Shown here one piece after another: positions 8,073-16,652 of a stretch of DNA of 27,821 nt. The stretch covers positions 1-27,821 of the forward strand of contig DDTJ01000093.1 of the NCBI GenBank assembly GCA_002344525.1, in the 5' to 3' direction. The position numbers and the translations under genes were made by a program. Below the pieces are notes generated by a model. The model ran no database searches. It was not told the DNA's origin and was given only the letters and a program-made list of their open reading frames with translations. Numbering within the stretch: position 1 is the first letter of the stretch; each line of letters starts with the position of its first letter. The DNA is from Akkermansiaceae bacterium UBA2367. Lineage in GTDB: Bacteria > Verrucomicrobiota > Verrucomicrobiia > Verrucomicrobiales > DEV007.

Positions 8073-8351
8073 TCACAGATTGCCTTGGGCCGCCGCGCCT
8101 GCGATGACCACCCCGAAGATGATCAGATAGACGACCCAGAAGACGACCAGGAGGATCAGGAAGACGGTGCCGATGATGCCCAAAATCTTCCCGATCTTGG
8201 TCTGGTCGAGGCCTGCCGGGTCCATGAGTCCGGCATTGATCTTGGCGAGATCCTTGTTCCCCATGATCCAAGTGATGGGGCCGAGAATCTGGCAGACGAC
8301 GATGCTGAGGATGCCCAGCACCAATAGAGTGGTTCCGCGATGTGGCTGCAT
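8073..8351 (-). CDS. DUF4190-like small membrane protein
   Basis: The 92-residue protein has two hydrophobic segments: about 8-30 (LLVLGILSIVVCQILGPITW) and 56-85. They are joined by a polar loop with the family-like motif I-M-G-N-K-D-L-A-K-I. This pattern matches DUF4190-type two-helix proteins, which are common beside DUF2752 genes. No enzymatic motif is visible and the role is unknown. It is the first gene of a probable two-gene leftward unit. Confidence 0.75.
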   Translation of the reverse strand: MQPHRGTTLLVLGILSIVVCQILGPITWIMGNKDLAKINAGLMDPAGLDQTKIGKILGIIGTVFLILLVVFWVVYLIIFGVVIAGAAAQGNL

Positions 8352-8430
8352 GGCGTATGCTGTCGAAGATTCCGTCGGAAGTCAAAAGGAAACTAGCGTC
8401 GGCGCATTTCTCTTTTCGCGAGCGGGCGGA

Positions 8431-9732
8431 TTAGGGAGCCCCGCGCCCGATGCTGTGGTAGTCGAACCCATGGCCCCGCATCGTGCCGGGGGCGAGCAGG
8501 TTGCGCCCATCGAAGAGGAGAGGGGAGAGCATGGACTGCCTCACTTTGCGGAAATCGACACGGGCGAATTCAGGCCACTCCGTCGCGATGACGAGGGCCT
8601 CGACCCCCACGGCGGCTTCCTCGGGAGAGGCGACGAGGCGGATTTTCGAGCCGAGCGGTAGCTCGCGGGCACGCTCCATGCCCTTCGGATCATAGGCGGT
8701 CACTACGGCACCCTCGGCGGCGAGCCGTTCCACGAGATCGACCGCCACGGAGCAGCGGAGGTCGTCTGTGTCCGGCTTGAAGGTAAGGCCCCAGACGGCG
8801 ATCCTCTTTTCCTCCAGCACCCAGAGGGCCTTGCGGATGCGGTCGATGAAGCGGTCGATCTGGCGACGGTTGATCCTCTGGACCTCTTTGAGCAGGTCGA
8901 AGGGGACGCCGAGCTGCTCGCTGATGGCGATGAAGGCGGCGATGTCCTTGGGGAAGCAGGAGCCTCCGTAGCCTAGGCCCGCGTTGAGGAAGGCGCGTCC
9001 GATGCGGGTGTCCATCCCGATCCCCTCGGCGACGAGCTCCACGTCGGCGCCGCTCGCCTCGCAGATTTCGGAGATGGCGTTGATGTAGGAGATTTTGAGG
9101 GCGAGGAAGGAGTTCGCCGCGTGCTTTATCAGCTCGGCGCTGGCGATGTCGGTGACGAGGAGAGGGGCGACGAAGGGCTCGTAGACCTTCTTCATCAAGG
9201 CGGAGGCGCGGTCGCTGTTCGATCCGAAGACGATGCGGTCGGGCTTCATCAGGTCGGCGACGGCGGAGCCCTCGCGGAGGAACTCGGGGTTCGAGACGAC
9301 GTCGAACTCGGCCGAGGGCGCGTAGCGCAGGATCGTCTCGGCGACCTTCTCGCCGGTTTTGACCGGCACGGTCGATTTGTCCACGATCACTTTGTATTCC
9401 TTGAGGCAGGGGGCGATCTCCCGAGCGACCTTCTCGATGAACTTGAGGTCGACGGAGCCATCCGGGTTCGGCGGGGTGGGCACGGCGATGAAGACGACCT
9501 CCCCGTGGTCGACACCCTCCTCGGTGCTGGTGGTGAAGGAGAGGCGTCCCGCCGCGACATTCTGGGTGACGAGGTCGGCGAGGCCGGGTTCGTAGATGGG
9601 GATCTCACCGCGCAGGAGGGTGGCGATCTTGCCCGTGTCGTTGTCCACGCACATCACCTCGTGCCCGACCTCGGCGAAGCAGGCCCCAGTGGTGAGTCCG
9701 ACATAGCCGGATCCGATAAGGGTCAGTTTCAT
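8431..9732 (-). CDS. ugd: UDP-glucose 6-dehydrogenase
   Basis: The enzyme oxidises UDP-glucose to UDP-glucuronate with two NAD+, feeding capsule, exopolysaccharide or LPS synthesis. The 433-aa protein starts at the ATG at 9732, with a weak GAGGA upstream. It has the NAD-binding G-S-G-Y-V-G (7-12), T-P-P-N-P-D-G-S, S-T-V-P-V-K-T, catalytic-site K203 and N207 (I-K-H-A-A-N), and the nucleophilic Cys259 in G-G-S-C-F-P-K-D. The C-terminal sugar-nucleotide domain includes G-L-T-F-K-P-D-T-D-D-L-R. It lies 62 bases downstream of lptD on the same strand, consistent with an envelope-polysaccharide cluster. Family members may instead use UDP-N-acetyl sugars, but the length and motifs fit UGD best. Confidence 0.95.
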   Translation of the reverse strand: MKLTLIGSGYVGLTTGACFAEVGHEVMCVDNDTGKIATLLRGEIPIYEPGLADLVTQNVAAGRLSFTTSTEEGVDHGEVVFIAVPTPPNPDGSVDLKFIEKVAREIAPCLKEYKVIVDKSTVPVKTGEKVAETILRYAPSAEFDVVSNPEFLREGSAVADLMKPDRIVFGSNSDRASALMKKVYEPFVAPLLVTDIASAELIKHAANSFLALKISYINAISEICEASGADVELVAEGIGMDTRIGRAFLNAGLGYGGSCFPKDIAAFIAISEQLGVPFDLLKEVQRINRRQIDRFIDRIRKALWVLEEKRIAVWGLTFKPDTDDLRCSVAVDLVERLAAEGAVVTAYDPKGMERARELPLGSKIRLVASPEEAAVGVEALVIATEWPEFARVDFRKVRQSMLSPLLFDGRNLLAPGTMRGHGFDYHSIGRGAP

Positions 9733-9794
9733 CAAGAAAATCCTCGCGCCATCCCTGTTGGCCGAGATGCCGCCGCTTGGAGCAGGTCGGGGCG

Positions 9795-12059
9795 TCAGTC
9801 TTCGGAACTGAGGGAGCCGGGCTGGAAGTCCACGGGGAGGCTGAGCCTGGGGAAGGCTTTGAGGGTGAGGCCGAGGACCACCCCGTATTCGTCCTCTCCG
9901 GTGCGGTTGTCGCGCACGATCCCCCCGAGGCTGGCCGTCCAGCTTCCGAGGTCGCGGTGGAGGGTGTACTGCTGGTATTCGAGGGTGCTGTCGTCGGCCT
10001 CGAAGCGGTGCTGGGTGCTGAAGCCCCAGTTGTCGCTGAGACGGGTGTAGGTCGCGAGGGTGTGGAGGTCGGTGTCCCCGAAGAAGGGATGGCCGTTGAT
10101 GAAGTAGTGGCCCAAGCTGATTTGGAACCAGTCGGTGGGGATGAAGGAGAGCGTGCTGTGGATCTCGGTGAAATCGAAGGTGTCGTCCAAGAAGGGCACT
10201 TGGGCCGTGGTCGCGGCGGTGATCCAAGGCACGGGCCGCCACTTGAGTTCGGTGAAGAAATTGGAGAAGTCGCGGGCGAATTCGGGGTCGTCGAGATAGA
10301 TGTCGAAATAGTTGTTCAGCGAGAGCCATTCGTAGGTCGCCCCGTCGCGCCTCGTGTACCAGCGGTTGGAGATCCCGGCTCTCACAATCTGCCAGTTGCG
10401 GATGTCGTCGATGGCGGTGAAGAGGGGCATGTCGATCGGACGCAGGCGGGTCGAGGGGGTGAGGCGGTCGATCGGGGAGAGCCGCCCGGTGAGGTCGTCG
10501 GTGCTGACCATCGAATAGCTCAGGTAGGGGCGGACGACGTGGAGGAGTCCGTCCAGACCGAGGGCGTGGTTGACGACGTCCGGCGAGCGTTTCGACATCT
10601 TGAAGGAGAGGTCGATCCCCGCGTGGAGGGTGGTGCGGTCGACGGAGTTGAAGCCGGGGAAGTCGAAGCTGGAATAGTTCGTGTAGCCGACCCCGGCCTT
10701 GGGCACGACGTCGAGGAAGCCGAGGCGGGTCGGATAGAGGAGCTCGTGGTAGGTGTGGAAGCGGTTGTAGCCGTTCGGATCGACCGTCCCGGGGAGGAGG
10801 AGGGTGGCGTCGTCGAGATCCTCGTCGATGACCCCGTAGGAGGTGAGCCCGTCGTAGAAGAAGCCGGTGTCGCCGATGGGGGTGCGGATGATGTCGATGG
10901 CCAGTTCGGGCGTGCGCGTGTCCGTCTGGAAGAATTCGTTGAGTTGGAAGCGCCCCGTCAGCGAGATTTCGCCCCGCTCGAAGAGCTTGGTCAGGTTGAT
11001 GAGGTTGTCGGGCCTCGGATCGTCCCGGAATTCGGAGGGGAAGAAATCCTCGTAGAAGAAGGCGTCGCTGTAGCGGTTGATGTCGAAGTCAAGGTAGAAG
11101 GTCTCGTCGTCGGAGCCGGGGACGTAGATCCGGTGCTGGAAGTTGATGCGGTAGCGCTCGTTCGCGGTGCCGTCGTTGCGTTCCACCCCGTTGTAGCTCA
11201 GGTCGGGGTTCTGGTCGTCCGCGTAGTAGAGCTTGAGGCGACCGATGTTTTCGTTGTTCCGGAACTTGCGGTCGAAGAGCTCGACGCCTCCGGCGGCCCC
11301 GCGCTCGGAGCGGTAGTCGAAATGGGCGTGGGCGTGGTGGTTCTCCCCGACCATGAAGCCGTAGCGGTTCAGGACGTAGCCGCCCCAAGCCGAGTTCCAG
11401 CCGGGGATGAAGTAGTAGCCGAGATCCGCGTCCAAGGGCTGGACGAAGTAGGGGAACCAGAGGACGGGCGTGTCCTGCACATGGACCCTGGCCCCGTGCA
11501 TCACGATTTTGTCGTTGGGATGGATTTCCAGCTTCTTGACTTTGATATGGTAGTCCGGACTCGCCGAGTCGTGGGTGGTGAAGTAGGAGTCGTGGAGGAT
11601 GATGGGGCCGCCTCCGGCACCTTCGATCTCCTCGGACCTTTCCAAGGTCTCGGTGCTGAAGAAGACCGATTCGAGGGCGCTCTTGAGCTGGCTCGTGGTG
11701 ATCTCGCGGGTGTGGATGTTGTAGATGATCTCCTCGGCGTCGATGACTTGGCCGTCCTTGAAGAGGCGGACGCCGTCGCGGGCGAAGATCTTCCCGGAGG
11801 ATTGGTGGAACTCGATCTGGCCGGCGCGGATCGTCACGTCGCCATATTTGACGAGGACGTTGCCGGAGGCTTTGGCGATGCCCAGATTCCGGTCGTAGTC
11901 GGAGAAGTCGGCTTGGATGTCGAGATTGACCGTGCCGGACCCGGAGTCCCCGTCCTGCGAGAAGGAGGGGACGGACATCGCCGCGACGAGGGCAAGCGCG
12001 AACACGGCGCGGGTTCCCGGCCGCAAACGGCAGATCGACTTGGGATTCTTGAAGATCAA
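9795..12059 (-). CDS. lptD: LPS-assembly protein LptD (OstA-like outer-membrane protein)
   Basis: LptD forms the outer-membrane beta-barrel that, with LptE, inserts LPS into the outer leaflet. The protein has a signal peptide (hydrophobic core around F-A-L-A-L-V-A-A-M-S-V-P-S-F-S). An OstA/LptA-like beta-jellyroll follows (V-L-V-K-Y-G-D-V-T-I-R-A-G-Q-I, then A-R-D-G-V-R-L), with the P-V-L-W-F-P-Y-F junction typical of LptD. The long C-terminal barrel is rich in aromatic beta strands. The frame stays open upstream to a TTG at 12143, but no ATG or GTG gives a sensible leader. I prefer the TTG at 12059, which yields a basic N-region then signal peptide (754 aa); this start is uncertain. No cysteines for the E. 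coli interdomain disulfides are seen. It is 40 to 124 bases after lpxA, depending on the start. Confidence 0.9.
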   Translation of the reverse strand: MIFKNPKSICRLRPGTRAVFALALVAAMSVPSFSQDGDSGSGTVNLDIQADFSDYDRNLGIAKASGNVLVKYGDVTIRAGQIEFHQSSGKIFARDGVRLFKDGQVIDAEEIIYNIHTREITTSQLKSALESVFFSTETLERSEEIEGAGGGPIILHDSYFTTHDSASPDYHIKVKKLEIHPNDKIVMHGARVHVQDTPVLWFPYFVQPLDADLGYYFIPGWNSAWGGYVLNRYGFMVGENHHAHAHFDYRSERGAAGGVELFDRKFRNNENIGRLKLYYADDQNPDLSYNGVERNDGTANERYRINFQHRIYVPGSDDETFYLDFDINRYSDAFFYEDFFPSEFRDDPRPDNLINLTKLFERGEISLTGRFQLNEFFQTDTRTPELAIDIIRTPIGDTGFFYDGLTSYGVIDEDLDDATLLLPGTVDPNGYNRFHTYHELLYPTRLGFLDVVPKAGVGYTNYSSFDFPGFNSVDRTTLHAGIDLSFKMSKRSPDVVNHALGLDGLLHVVRPYLSYSMVSTDDLTGRLSPIDRLTPSTRLRPIDMPLFTAIDDIRNWQIVRAGISNRWYTRRDGATYEWLSLNNYFDIYLDDPEFARDFSNFFTELKWRPVPWITAATTAQVPFLDDTFDFTEIHSTLSFIPTDWFQISLGHYFINGHPFFGDTDLHTLATYTRLSDNWGFSTQHRFEADDSTLEYQQYTLHRDLGSWTASLGGIVRDNRTGEDEYGVVLGLTLKAFPRLSLPVDFQPGSLSSED

Positions 12060-12182
12060 AGCAAACGGAAAACTGTTTCGTGGCGCGGTCAACGGAGCAC
12101 GGCCCAACTCCTCCCACTTACGCGCATCCTGCCAAAAGACCAATGAAAATTTCAGCCTTTCCAGCCAATTTTATCAGGGTTC

Positions 12183-12980
12183 TCAATCGGCCCCGGCCTC
12201 GCCCCTGGTGCGGATGCAGAGGCCTTTTTTCGACGGACTCCGCAGAAACCCGTAAAAACGCTCGAGGACGGGGGACAGCTCCCGGGCGGACGCTTCCTCG
12301 AGGATGGCTTTCAGGGTCTTGCCGCCATGGAAGACTTCGCGGAAGGCCGCTTTCACCTGCTGCCGCTCCTCCCCCGAGAACCCGGCCCGTCTCAAGCCGA
12401 CGGAGTTGATCCCGATCACGAAGTTGATATCGGCTCCGATGACGTAGGGCGGCAGATCGAGGGAGAAGCCCCCGTGGCCTTGGGTCATGACGTGGTCGCC
12501 GACGCGGACGAACTGGTGGAAGGCCGAGCCGCCGCCGAAAAAGCAGTGGTTCCCGACCTCGACGTGGCCCCCGAGCAACGCGTTGTTGGCGAGGGTGTTG
12601 CGGTCGCCAACGAGGGCGTCGTGCCCGACATGGGCCCCGGCCATGAGGAAATTCCCGTCGCCGAGGCGGGTCTCGCCGCCCTCGTGGATGCTTCGATGCA
12701 CGGTGACGTGCTCGCGGAGGACGTTGCCCGCGCCGATCCTGACCCCCGAGCGGATGCGCCGGTCGAAACCGTGGAACTGGGGGTCGGACCCGATGATGGC
12801 CCCCGCGCCCACGAAGCAGTCAGCCCCCAGCACGGTACCGGCGCGGAGCTGGGCGGCCCCCTCGATGACGCAGCGGTCGCCGATCTCGACTCCGTCCTCG
12901 ACGATGGCGTAGGGGCCGATGGAGACTTCGCTTCCGAGTTTCGCGGAGGGGGGGACGATGGCGGTGGGATGGATCGACAT
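12183..12980 (-). CDS. lpxA: Acyl-ACP--UDP-N-acetylglucosamine O-acyltransferase
   Basis: LpxA catalyses the first step of lipid A synthesis in the cytoplasm, 3-O-acylation of UDP-GlcNAc. The 265-aa protein shows left-handed beta-helix hexapeptide repeats from residue 1 (I-H-P-T-A-I-V, I-G-P-Y-A-I-V, V-E-I-G-D-R). The active-site segment is A-H-V-G-H-D, in which His120 aligns with the catalytic His125 of E. coli and His117 with its neighbour. The C-terminal helical domain of about 75 residues is present. Starting from the ATG at 12980, the length is usual for the family. It lies 21 bases downstream of radC and upstream of lptD, placing lipid A synthesis and LPS export in one leftward run. Other lpx genes are not in the window. 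Confidence 0.94.
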   Translation of the reverse strand: MSIHPTAIVPPSAKLGSEVSIGPYAIVEDGVEIGDRCVIEGAAQLRAGTVLGADCFVGAGAIIGSDPQFHGFDRRIRSGVRIGAGNVLREHVTVHRSIHEGGETRLGDGNFLMAGAHVGHDALVGDRNTLANNALLGGHVEVGNHCFFGGGSAFHQFVRVGDHVMTQGHGGFSLDLPPYVIGADINFVIGINSVGLRRAGFSGEERQQVKAAFREVFHGGKTLKAILEEASARELSPVLERFYGFLRSPSKKGLCIRTRGEAGAD

Positions 12981-13001
12981 GGGAAGTCGGATTTGGAAAG
13001 T

Positions 13002-13691
13002 TCAGAGCAGTCCGGCCTCGCGGAAGCTGAAATAGGGAGCCTCCTTGCCCCGCGCCCGGCAGCCGATGATGAGGTGGTCGGTCAGCTCGACGCCGACGGC
13101 GGCGCTGGCCTCCTTGATCCGGCGGGTCGAGGCGAGGTCGGACTGGCTCGGGGAGGGGTCTCCCGAAGGGTGGTTGTGGACGAGGACGAAGGCGTGGGCG
13201 GAATGGACCAGCGCCCGGCGCAGGATTTCGGGAGGGCTGGCGATGGATTCGCTGCCGGTGCCGCGGTAGATCTCGTCGACGCGGAGGAGCCGTTTGCGGT
13301 GGTTCAGCAGCACGATGCGGACAGACTCCTGCGAGAGGCTCTGCATCTCCGGCCCGAGCAGGGAGAAGACATCGTCGGGGGATTCGATGGGATGGTCGTT
13401 GTAGGGCTCGCGGGCGAGGCGGCGTCCGAATTCGAATACAGCGGCGAGCTGGGTGGCCTTGGCCAGCCCCACGCCGGGGATCTGGCGCAGCTCCGCGAGC
13501 GAGGCGCGGGAGAGCTGCCGCAGGCTGCCGAAGCGGGCGATCATCTCCCGCCCCAAGCCGACCGCGCTCATCCCTGCCCTGCCCGTCCCGAAAAAGAGCG
13601 CGAGGATCTCCGCGTCGGACAGGGCCGCGGCACCGCGCTCGACCAGCTTTTCGCGTGGCCGCTCCTCCTCGGGGATTTCCTTGATCAGCAT
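13002..13691 (-). CDS. radC: RadC family JAB-domain protein
   Basis: The 229-aa protein has an N-terminal helix-hairpin-helix region (L-R-Q-I-P-G-V-G-L-A-K-A, about 69-80). The RadC JAB1/MPN metallo-domain follows, with the H-N-H-P-S-G-D-P-S-P-S-x-x-D motif: His172, His174 and Asp185 as zinc ligands. The name comes from an old E. coli repair phenotype that was later reassigned, so the biological role is unclear; the fold is that of a zinc-dependent isopeptidase-like protein. It starts at the ATG at 13691 and is the first gene of the leftward run with lpxA, transcribed divergently from mnmE. Confidence 0.93.
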   Translation of the reverse strand: MLIKEIPEEERPREKLVERGAAALSDAEILALFFGTGRAGMSAVGLGREMIARFGSLRQLSRASLAELRQIPGVGLAKATQLAAVFEFGRRLAREPYNDHPIESPDDVFSLLGPEMQSLSQESVRIVLLNHRKRLLRVDEIYRGTGSESIASPPEILRRALVHSAHAFVLVHNHPSGDPSPSQSDLASTRRIKEASAAVGVELTDHLIIGCRARGKEAPYFSFREAGLL

Positions 13692-13763
13692 GGGACGAAT
13701 CGCGCATGACCCTGCGGCGGGATTCGCGGGGAAGCAATCGTTTTTCCCAGTTGCGAGCCTTCG

Positions 13764-13778
13764 AATGTCCGGGACATT
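13764..13778. promoter_or_regulatory. Perfect 15-bp palindrome between radC and mnmE
   Basis: AATGTCC-G-GGACATT at 13764-13778 is a perfect inverted repeat with 7-bp arms and a single central base. It lies 20 bases upstream of the mnmE start and about 72 bases upstream of radC in a divergent promoter region. The size and symmetry suit a homodimeric repressor operator. The identity of any regulator is unknown. Confidence 0.45.
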
Positions 13779-13798
13779 CCCGGCTTCCTCCCCACCCG

Positions 13799-15142
13799 AT
13801 GCAGCCTTCCACCATCGTCGCGATCGCCACCCCGCCCGGAACGGGAGCGGTGGCCATGGTTCGGGTCAGCGGCCCGGAGGCCGTCCCTGTGGCGGCCAAG
13901 GTCTTCGCCGGTCGGGCACCCTCCGCTTGGGAGCCGCGCCGCCAGCATTTCGGGAAGGCCGTCGATGCCTCCGGCGGCACCCTCGACGAGGTGCTCATGA
14001 CCTTCTTCCCGGGTCCGGGCAGCTTCACCGGCGAGGATGTCGTGGAATTCTCCTGCCACGGCGGCATGCTCGTGACCCGCCGTCTCTTGGAGGCGCTGCT
14101 TGAGGCCGGAGCGGAGCCGGCCGAGCCGGGGGAGTTCACCGAACGCGCCTTTCTCAATGGTCGCCTCGACCTGACCCAAGCCGAGGCGGTCATGGACCTG
14201 ATCTCCGCCCGTACCGACCTCGCCCTGAAAGCGGCGGGGGAGCAGCTCGGCGGCCGCCTCGGGCGCGAGGTCGAGGCGATCCGGCTCGATCTCGTCGGTC
14301 TCCTCGCCCAGGTCGAGGCATGGATCGACTTCCCCGAGGAGGACATCGCGCCCGACTCCCTCGCCTCCATCGCGGCGGGGAGCGAGCGCGCCGCCGCCCG
14401 GCTCGACACTCTCCTGTCCACCGCCGAACAGGGTCGCATCCTCCGCGAAGGGCTTCGCACCGTCATCTGCGGGCCTCCCAACGCGGGCAAATCGAGCCTG
14501 CTGAACCGCCTCCTCGGATACGACCGGGCCATCGTGAGCGGTCAGGCGGGCACCACGCGGGACACCATCGAGGAGTTCATCAACCTGGACGGCGTCCCGC
14601 TGCGCCTCGTCGACACCGCCGGTCTGCGCGAGGGCGATGGGGACATCGAGCGCGAGGGCATCGAACGGAGCCGCGCCCAGATCGCGGGGGCGGAGCTGGT
14701 CCTGCACGTCGTCGATTCCAGCGAGGGCGCTGGCGGGGTGGAGGCGGTCGATCCGCCCGCTGGGGCGAAACTCGTCCTCGTCCTCAACAAATCGGATCTG
14801 CCCCGGCATCCCGACTGGGAGGGGGCGGAGGGGATCGCCGTCTCCTGCCTGGAGGAGGAGTCCGTCGCCGCCTTGCGGGAGCATCTCCACCGCCTCGTCG
14901 TCTCGGGGACGGGACTGGCCTCGGCGGACTTGGTCTCGATCAACACGCGCCATCAGCGCTGCCTGAAGCGGGCTCGCGCGGACCTCGCGGCGGCGGAGGG
15001 GCTTCTCGCGGCGGGCGAGTCCCCGGAGTTCGCGGCGACCGAACTGCGCTCCGCCCTCGACGCGGTCGGGGAGGTGGTGGGGCGGACGGATGTCGAGGAG
15101 ATCCTCGGCGAGATTTTCTCCCGCTTCTGCATCGGGAAATAA
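13799..15142 (+). CDS. mnmE: tRNA uridine-5-carboxymethylaminomethyl modification GTPase MnmE
   Basis: MnmE works with MnmG to modify U34 of tRNAs reading two-codon boxes. The 447-aa protein starts at the ATG at 13799 (I-V-A-I-A-T-P-P-G-T-G-A, the family N-terminus). It has the tetrahydrofolate-binding N-domain, a helical domain interrupted by a G domain, and the invariant C-terminal F-C-I-G-K. G motifs are P-P-N-A-G-K-S-S (about 225), T-T-R-D, D-T-A-G-L-R and N-K-S-D. The upstream in-frame ATG at 13706 would add 31 unlike residues and is not favoured. It lies alone on the plus strand and converges with the DUF3500 gene with only 12 bases between stops. mnmG is not in the window. Confidence 0.96.
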   Translation: MQPSTIVAIATPPGTGAVAMVRVSGPEAVPVAAKVFAGRAPSAWEPRRQHFGKAVDASGGTLDEVLMTFFPGPGSFTGEDVVEFSCHGGMLVTRRLLEALLEAGAEPAEPGEFTERAFLNGRLDLTQAEAVMDLISARTDLALKAAGEQLGGRLGREVEAIRLDLVGLLAQVEAWIDFPEEDIAPDSLASIAAGSERAAARLDTLLSTAEQGRILREGLRTVICGPPNAGKSSLLNRLLGYDRAIVSGQAGTTRDTIEEFINLDGVPLRLVDTAGLREGDGDIEREGIERSRAQIAGAELVLHVVDSSEGAGGVEAVDPPAGAKLVLVLNKSDLPRHPDWEGAEGIAVSCLEEESVAALREHLHRLVVSGTGLASADLVSINTRHQRCLKRARADLAAAEGLLAAGESPEFAATELRSALDAVGEVVGRTDVEEILGEIFSRFCIGK

Positions 15143-15154
15143 CCCCTTCTGCGG

Positions 15155-16126
15155 CTACGCCCTCGGCTCGCGTGGGGCCTCGGGATCGGAGATATGCACC
15201 CAAGTGTGGACGTGGGGCGCCCCCCGGAAATACCAGACCATGTGCGGCCCTTCGAGACGCCAGTTGTCCCACACGCCGTCGTCGCCGATGTCGCCGGAGC
15301 GGTAGAAGACGAGGTGCAGGTCGTCGAAGCCGGCCTTTTCGACCAGCTTCATCGACTCGGCGCGGTCCACCTCGCGGAAGGGCATCAGCAGGTCCCGCAG
15401 CACGCCTTGCATCGCCTCCCTCTGGTCCGGCGTCATGTCCGCGAGGGCGAGGCCGGGGAGGTCGCCGGCTTGGCGCCTGAGCTGGATGGTCGAGGCGTTG
15501 TCCGGCGGAGCCTTCTCCGCGAGGGCGGCTTCGCGCTGCTTGCCGTCGAGCATCTGGAAGACCCGGTTCGCGCTCTGCGCCTGATACCAGTAGGCGTTGC
15601 CCTTGTGGTCGGCGCTCTCGTTGAAGCTCTCGGCGGCGTGTCCGTAGAAGATGGGGCCGCCGAAGGCCTTGCCCTCGACCGAATCGCCGTCGATGCGGCG
15701 GGTGCAATGGCGACCCGTGAGGACGAACTGGAATTTCCCCGTCCCCGGTTCGCCGAAGATGGCGATGGACGAGTCGCCGAAGCCGGCCCGTCCGCTGTCG
15801 TGCTCGACCTGCTTCAGCACGGTCCCGGCGTATTCCTCGCTGTGGGCCTTGAGGAAAATCTCGCGCACCATCGCGTTCTGGTCCGCCGTGAGAAAGTCGC
15901 CGATGTGCGGGTCGGTGATGTGCCAGTTGTTCGAGATCTTCGTGCGCAGGGGATGGTCGAAGGGAAGCACGAGGGCTCCGCGCTGCGCTTCGGTGAGCGA
16001 ATCGTAGAGCGTCTTCACGAGGGTTTCGGAAGTCGCGGGCGTTTCGTCGGCAAGGCCGGCGAAAGGGGTGGAGAGCGCGGCTCCGGCGAGGGCGGAGCGG
16101 CGGAGGAAGTCGCGGCGGCTGGTCAT
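15155..16126 (-). CDS. DUF3500 protein with Tat signal
   Basis: The 323-aa protein begins with a twin-arginine signal (M-T-S-R-R-D-F-L-R-R then a hydrophobic stretch A-L-A-G-A-A-L), so it is exported folded, often with a cofactor. The body matches DUF3500: an early L-T-E-A-Q-R segment, K-I-S-N-N-W-H, F-G-E-P-G-T-G-K-F-Q-F-V-L-T-G-R-H and F-Y-G-H-A. The end is rich in conserved aromatic and histidine residues (V-W-Y-F-R-G-A-P-H-V-H-T-W-V-H). The biochemical role of the family is not established. It follows a monoheme cytochrome gene by 19 bases, which suggests a periplasmic redox context. Confidence 0.85.
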   Translation of the reverse strand: MTSRRDFLRRSALAGAALSTPFAGLADETPATSETLVKTLYDSLTEAQRGALVLPFDHPLRTKISNNWHITDPHIGDFLTADQNAMVREIFLKAHSEEYAGTVLKQVEHDSGRAGFGDSSIAIFGEPGTGKFQFVLTGRHCTRRIDGDSVEGKAFGGPIFYGHAAESFNESADHKGNAYWYQAQSANRVFQMLDGKQREAALAEKAPPDNASTIQLRRQAGDLPGLALADMTPDQREAMQGVLRDLLMPFREVDRAESMKLVEKAGFDDLHLVFYRSGDIGDDGVWDNWRLEGPHMVWYFRGAPHVHTWVHISDPEAPREPRA

Positions 16127-16145
16127 GGCGGGATGGAGTTGAGGG

Positions 16146-16583
16146 TCAATCGGTGAGGCTGTCGAGGAAGGTGGCGAGGTGGATGAGATCGGAGACCCGG
16201 AGGAGGTCGCCGAAGTCCGGCATGGGCGAGTTCTCCGCCTTGAAGTTGTCCCCGAGGCGCATCATCGCGATGCGGTAGTCCTCCGAGACGAGGTGGTTCG
16301 GGTCCATGATGGCGCGAGCGTAGTCGTCGCGGGTCCACTTGGCGTGGAGATCCCCGCCGAGTTCGATGACGAGGCGGGGTGCGAGATCGACATCCGGCAG
16401 CTTCGTCGCTCCGGCGCTGTGGCAGTGATAGCAGCCTTTTTCGACGAAGAGGCTCTGACCGACTTCGGGCTTGCCGACAGGCAGGACGGTTTTCGATTCC
16501 TGGACCGGATCTTGTCCGATGAGGGAGGGGCCGACGGCGAGCGCGGACGCGAGGAGGAGGAAGTGGACTCTCGAAACCATCAT
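16146..16583 (-). CDS. Exported monoheme c-type cytochrome
   Basis: The 145-aa protein has a signal peptide (about residues 1-22) and a class I-like cytochrome c fold. The heme motif is C-Y-H-C-H at 51-55 and a probable axial methionine is in S-P-M-P-D-F (Met121), followed by the usual C-terminal helix (V-S-D-L-I-H-L-A-T-F-L-D-S-L). A second ATG one codon later is an equal start candidate. Its sequence around D-P-N-H-L-V-S-E-D-Y-R resembles PVC cytochromes attached to larger dehydrogenases. It is 19 bases upstream of the DUF3500 gene and likely cotranscribed, so the two may pass electrons or act on the same substrate. Confidence 0.88.
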   Translation of the reverse strand: MMVSRVHFLLLASALAVGPSLIGQDPVQESKTVLPVGKPEVGQSLFVEKGCYHCHSAGATKLPDVDLAPRLVIELGGDLHAKWTRDDYARAIMDPNHLVSEDYRIAMMRLGDNFKAENSPMPDFGDLLRVSDLIHLATFLDSLTD

Positions 16584-16613
16584 CGGTATCGTAGCGGATT
16601 CGGTGCGATTCGT

Positions 16614-16635
16614 AAATGCGGAACTCGACGCATTT
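16614..16635. terminator. Hairpin between the pseudopilin-like and cytochrome genes
   Basis: AAATGCG (16614-16620) and CGCATTT (16629-16635) form a perfect 7-bp stem with an 8-base loop, 18 bases beyond the stop codon of the pseudopilin-like gene and 31 bases upstream of the cytochrome start. It could attenuate leftward read-through or be a regulator site. There is no T-tract. Confidence 0.35.
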
Positions 16636-16652
16636 GATGCGCGATAGCGGGA

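Noticed and set aside
9777..12146. Long plus-strand open frame opposite lptD
   Set aside because: The translation is a valine/glutamate/glycine-rich shadow of the lptD codon pattern. The minus strand has a signal peptide and LptD motifs.
13706..13798. mnmE start at 13706
   Set aside because: It adds 31 residues unlike the family N-terminus and covers the divergent promoter palindrome.
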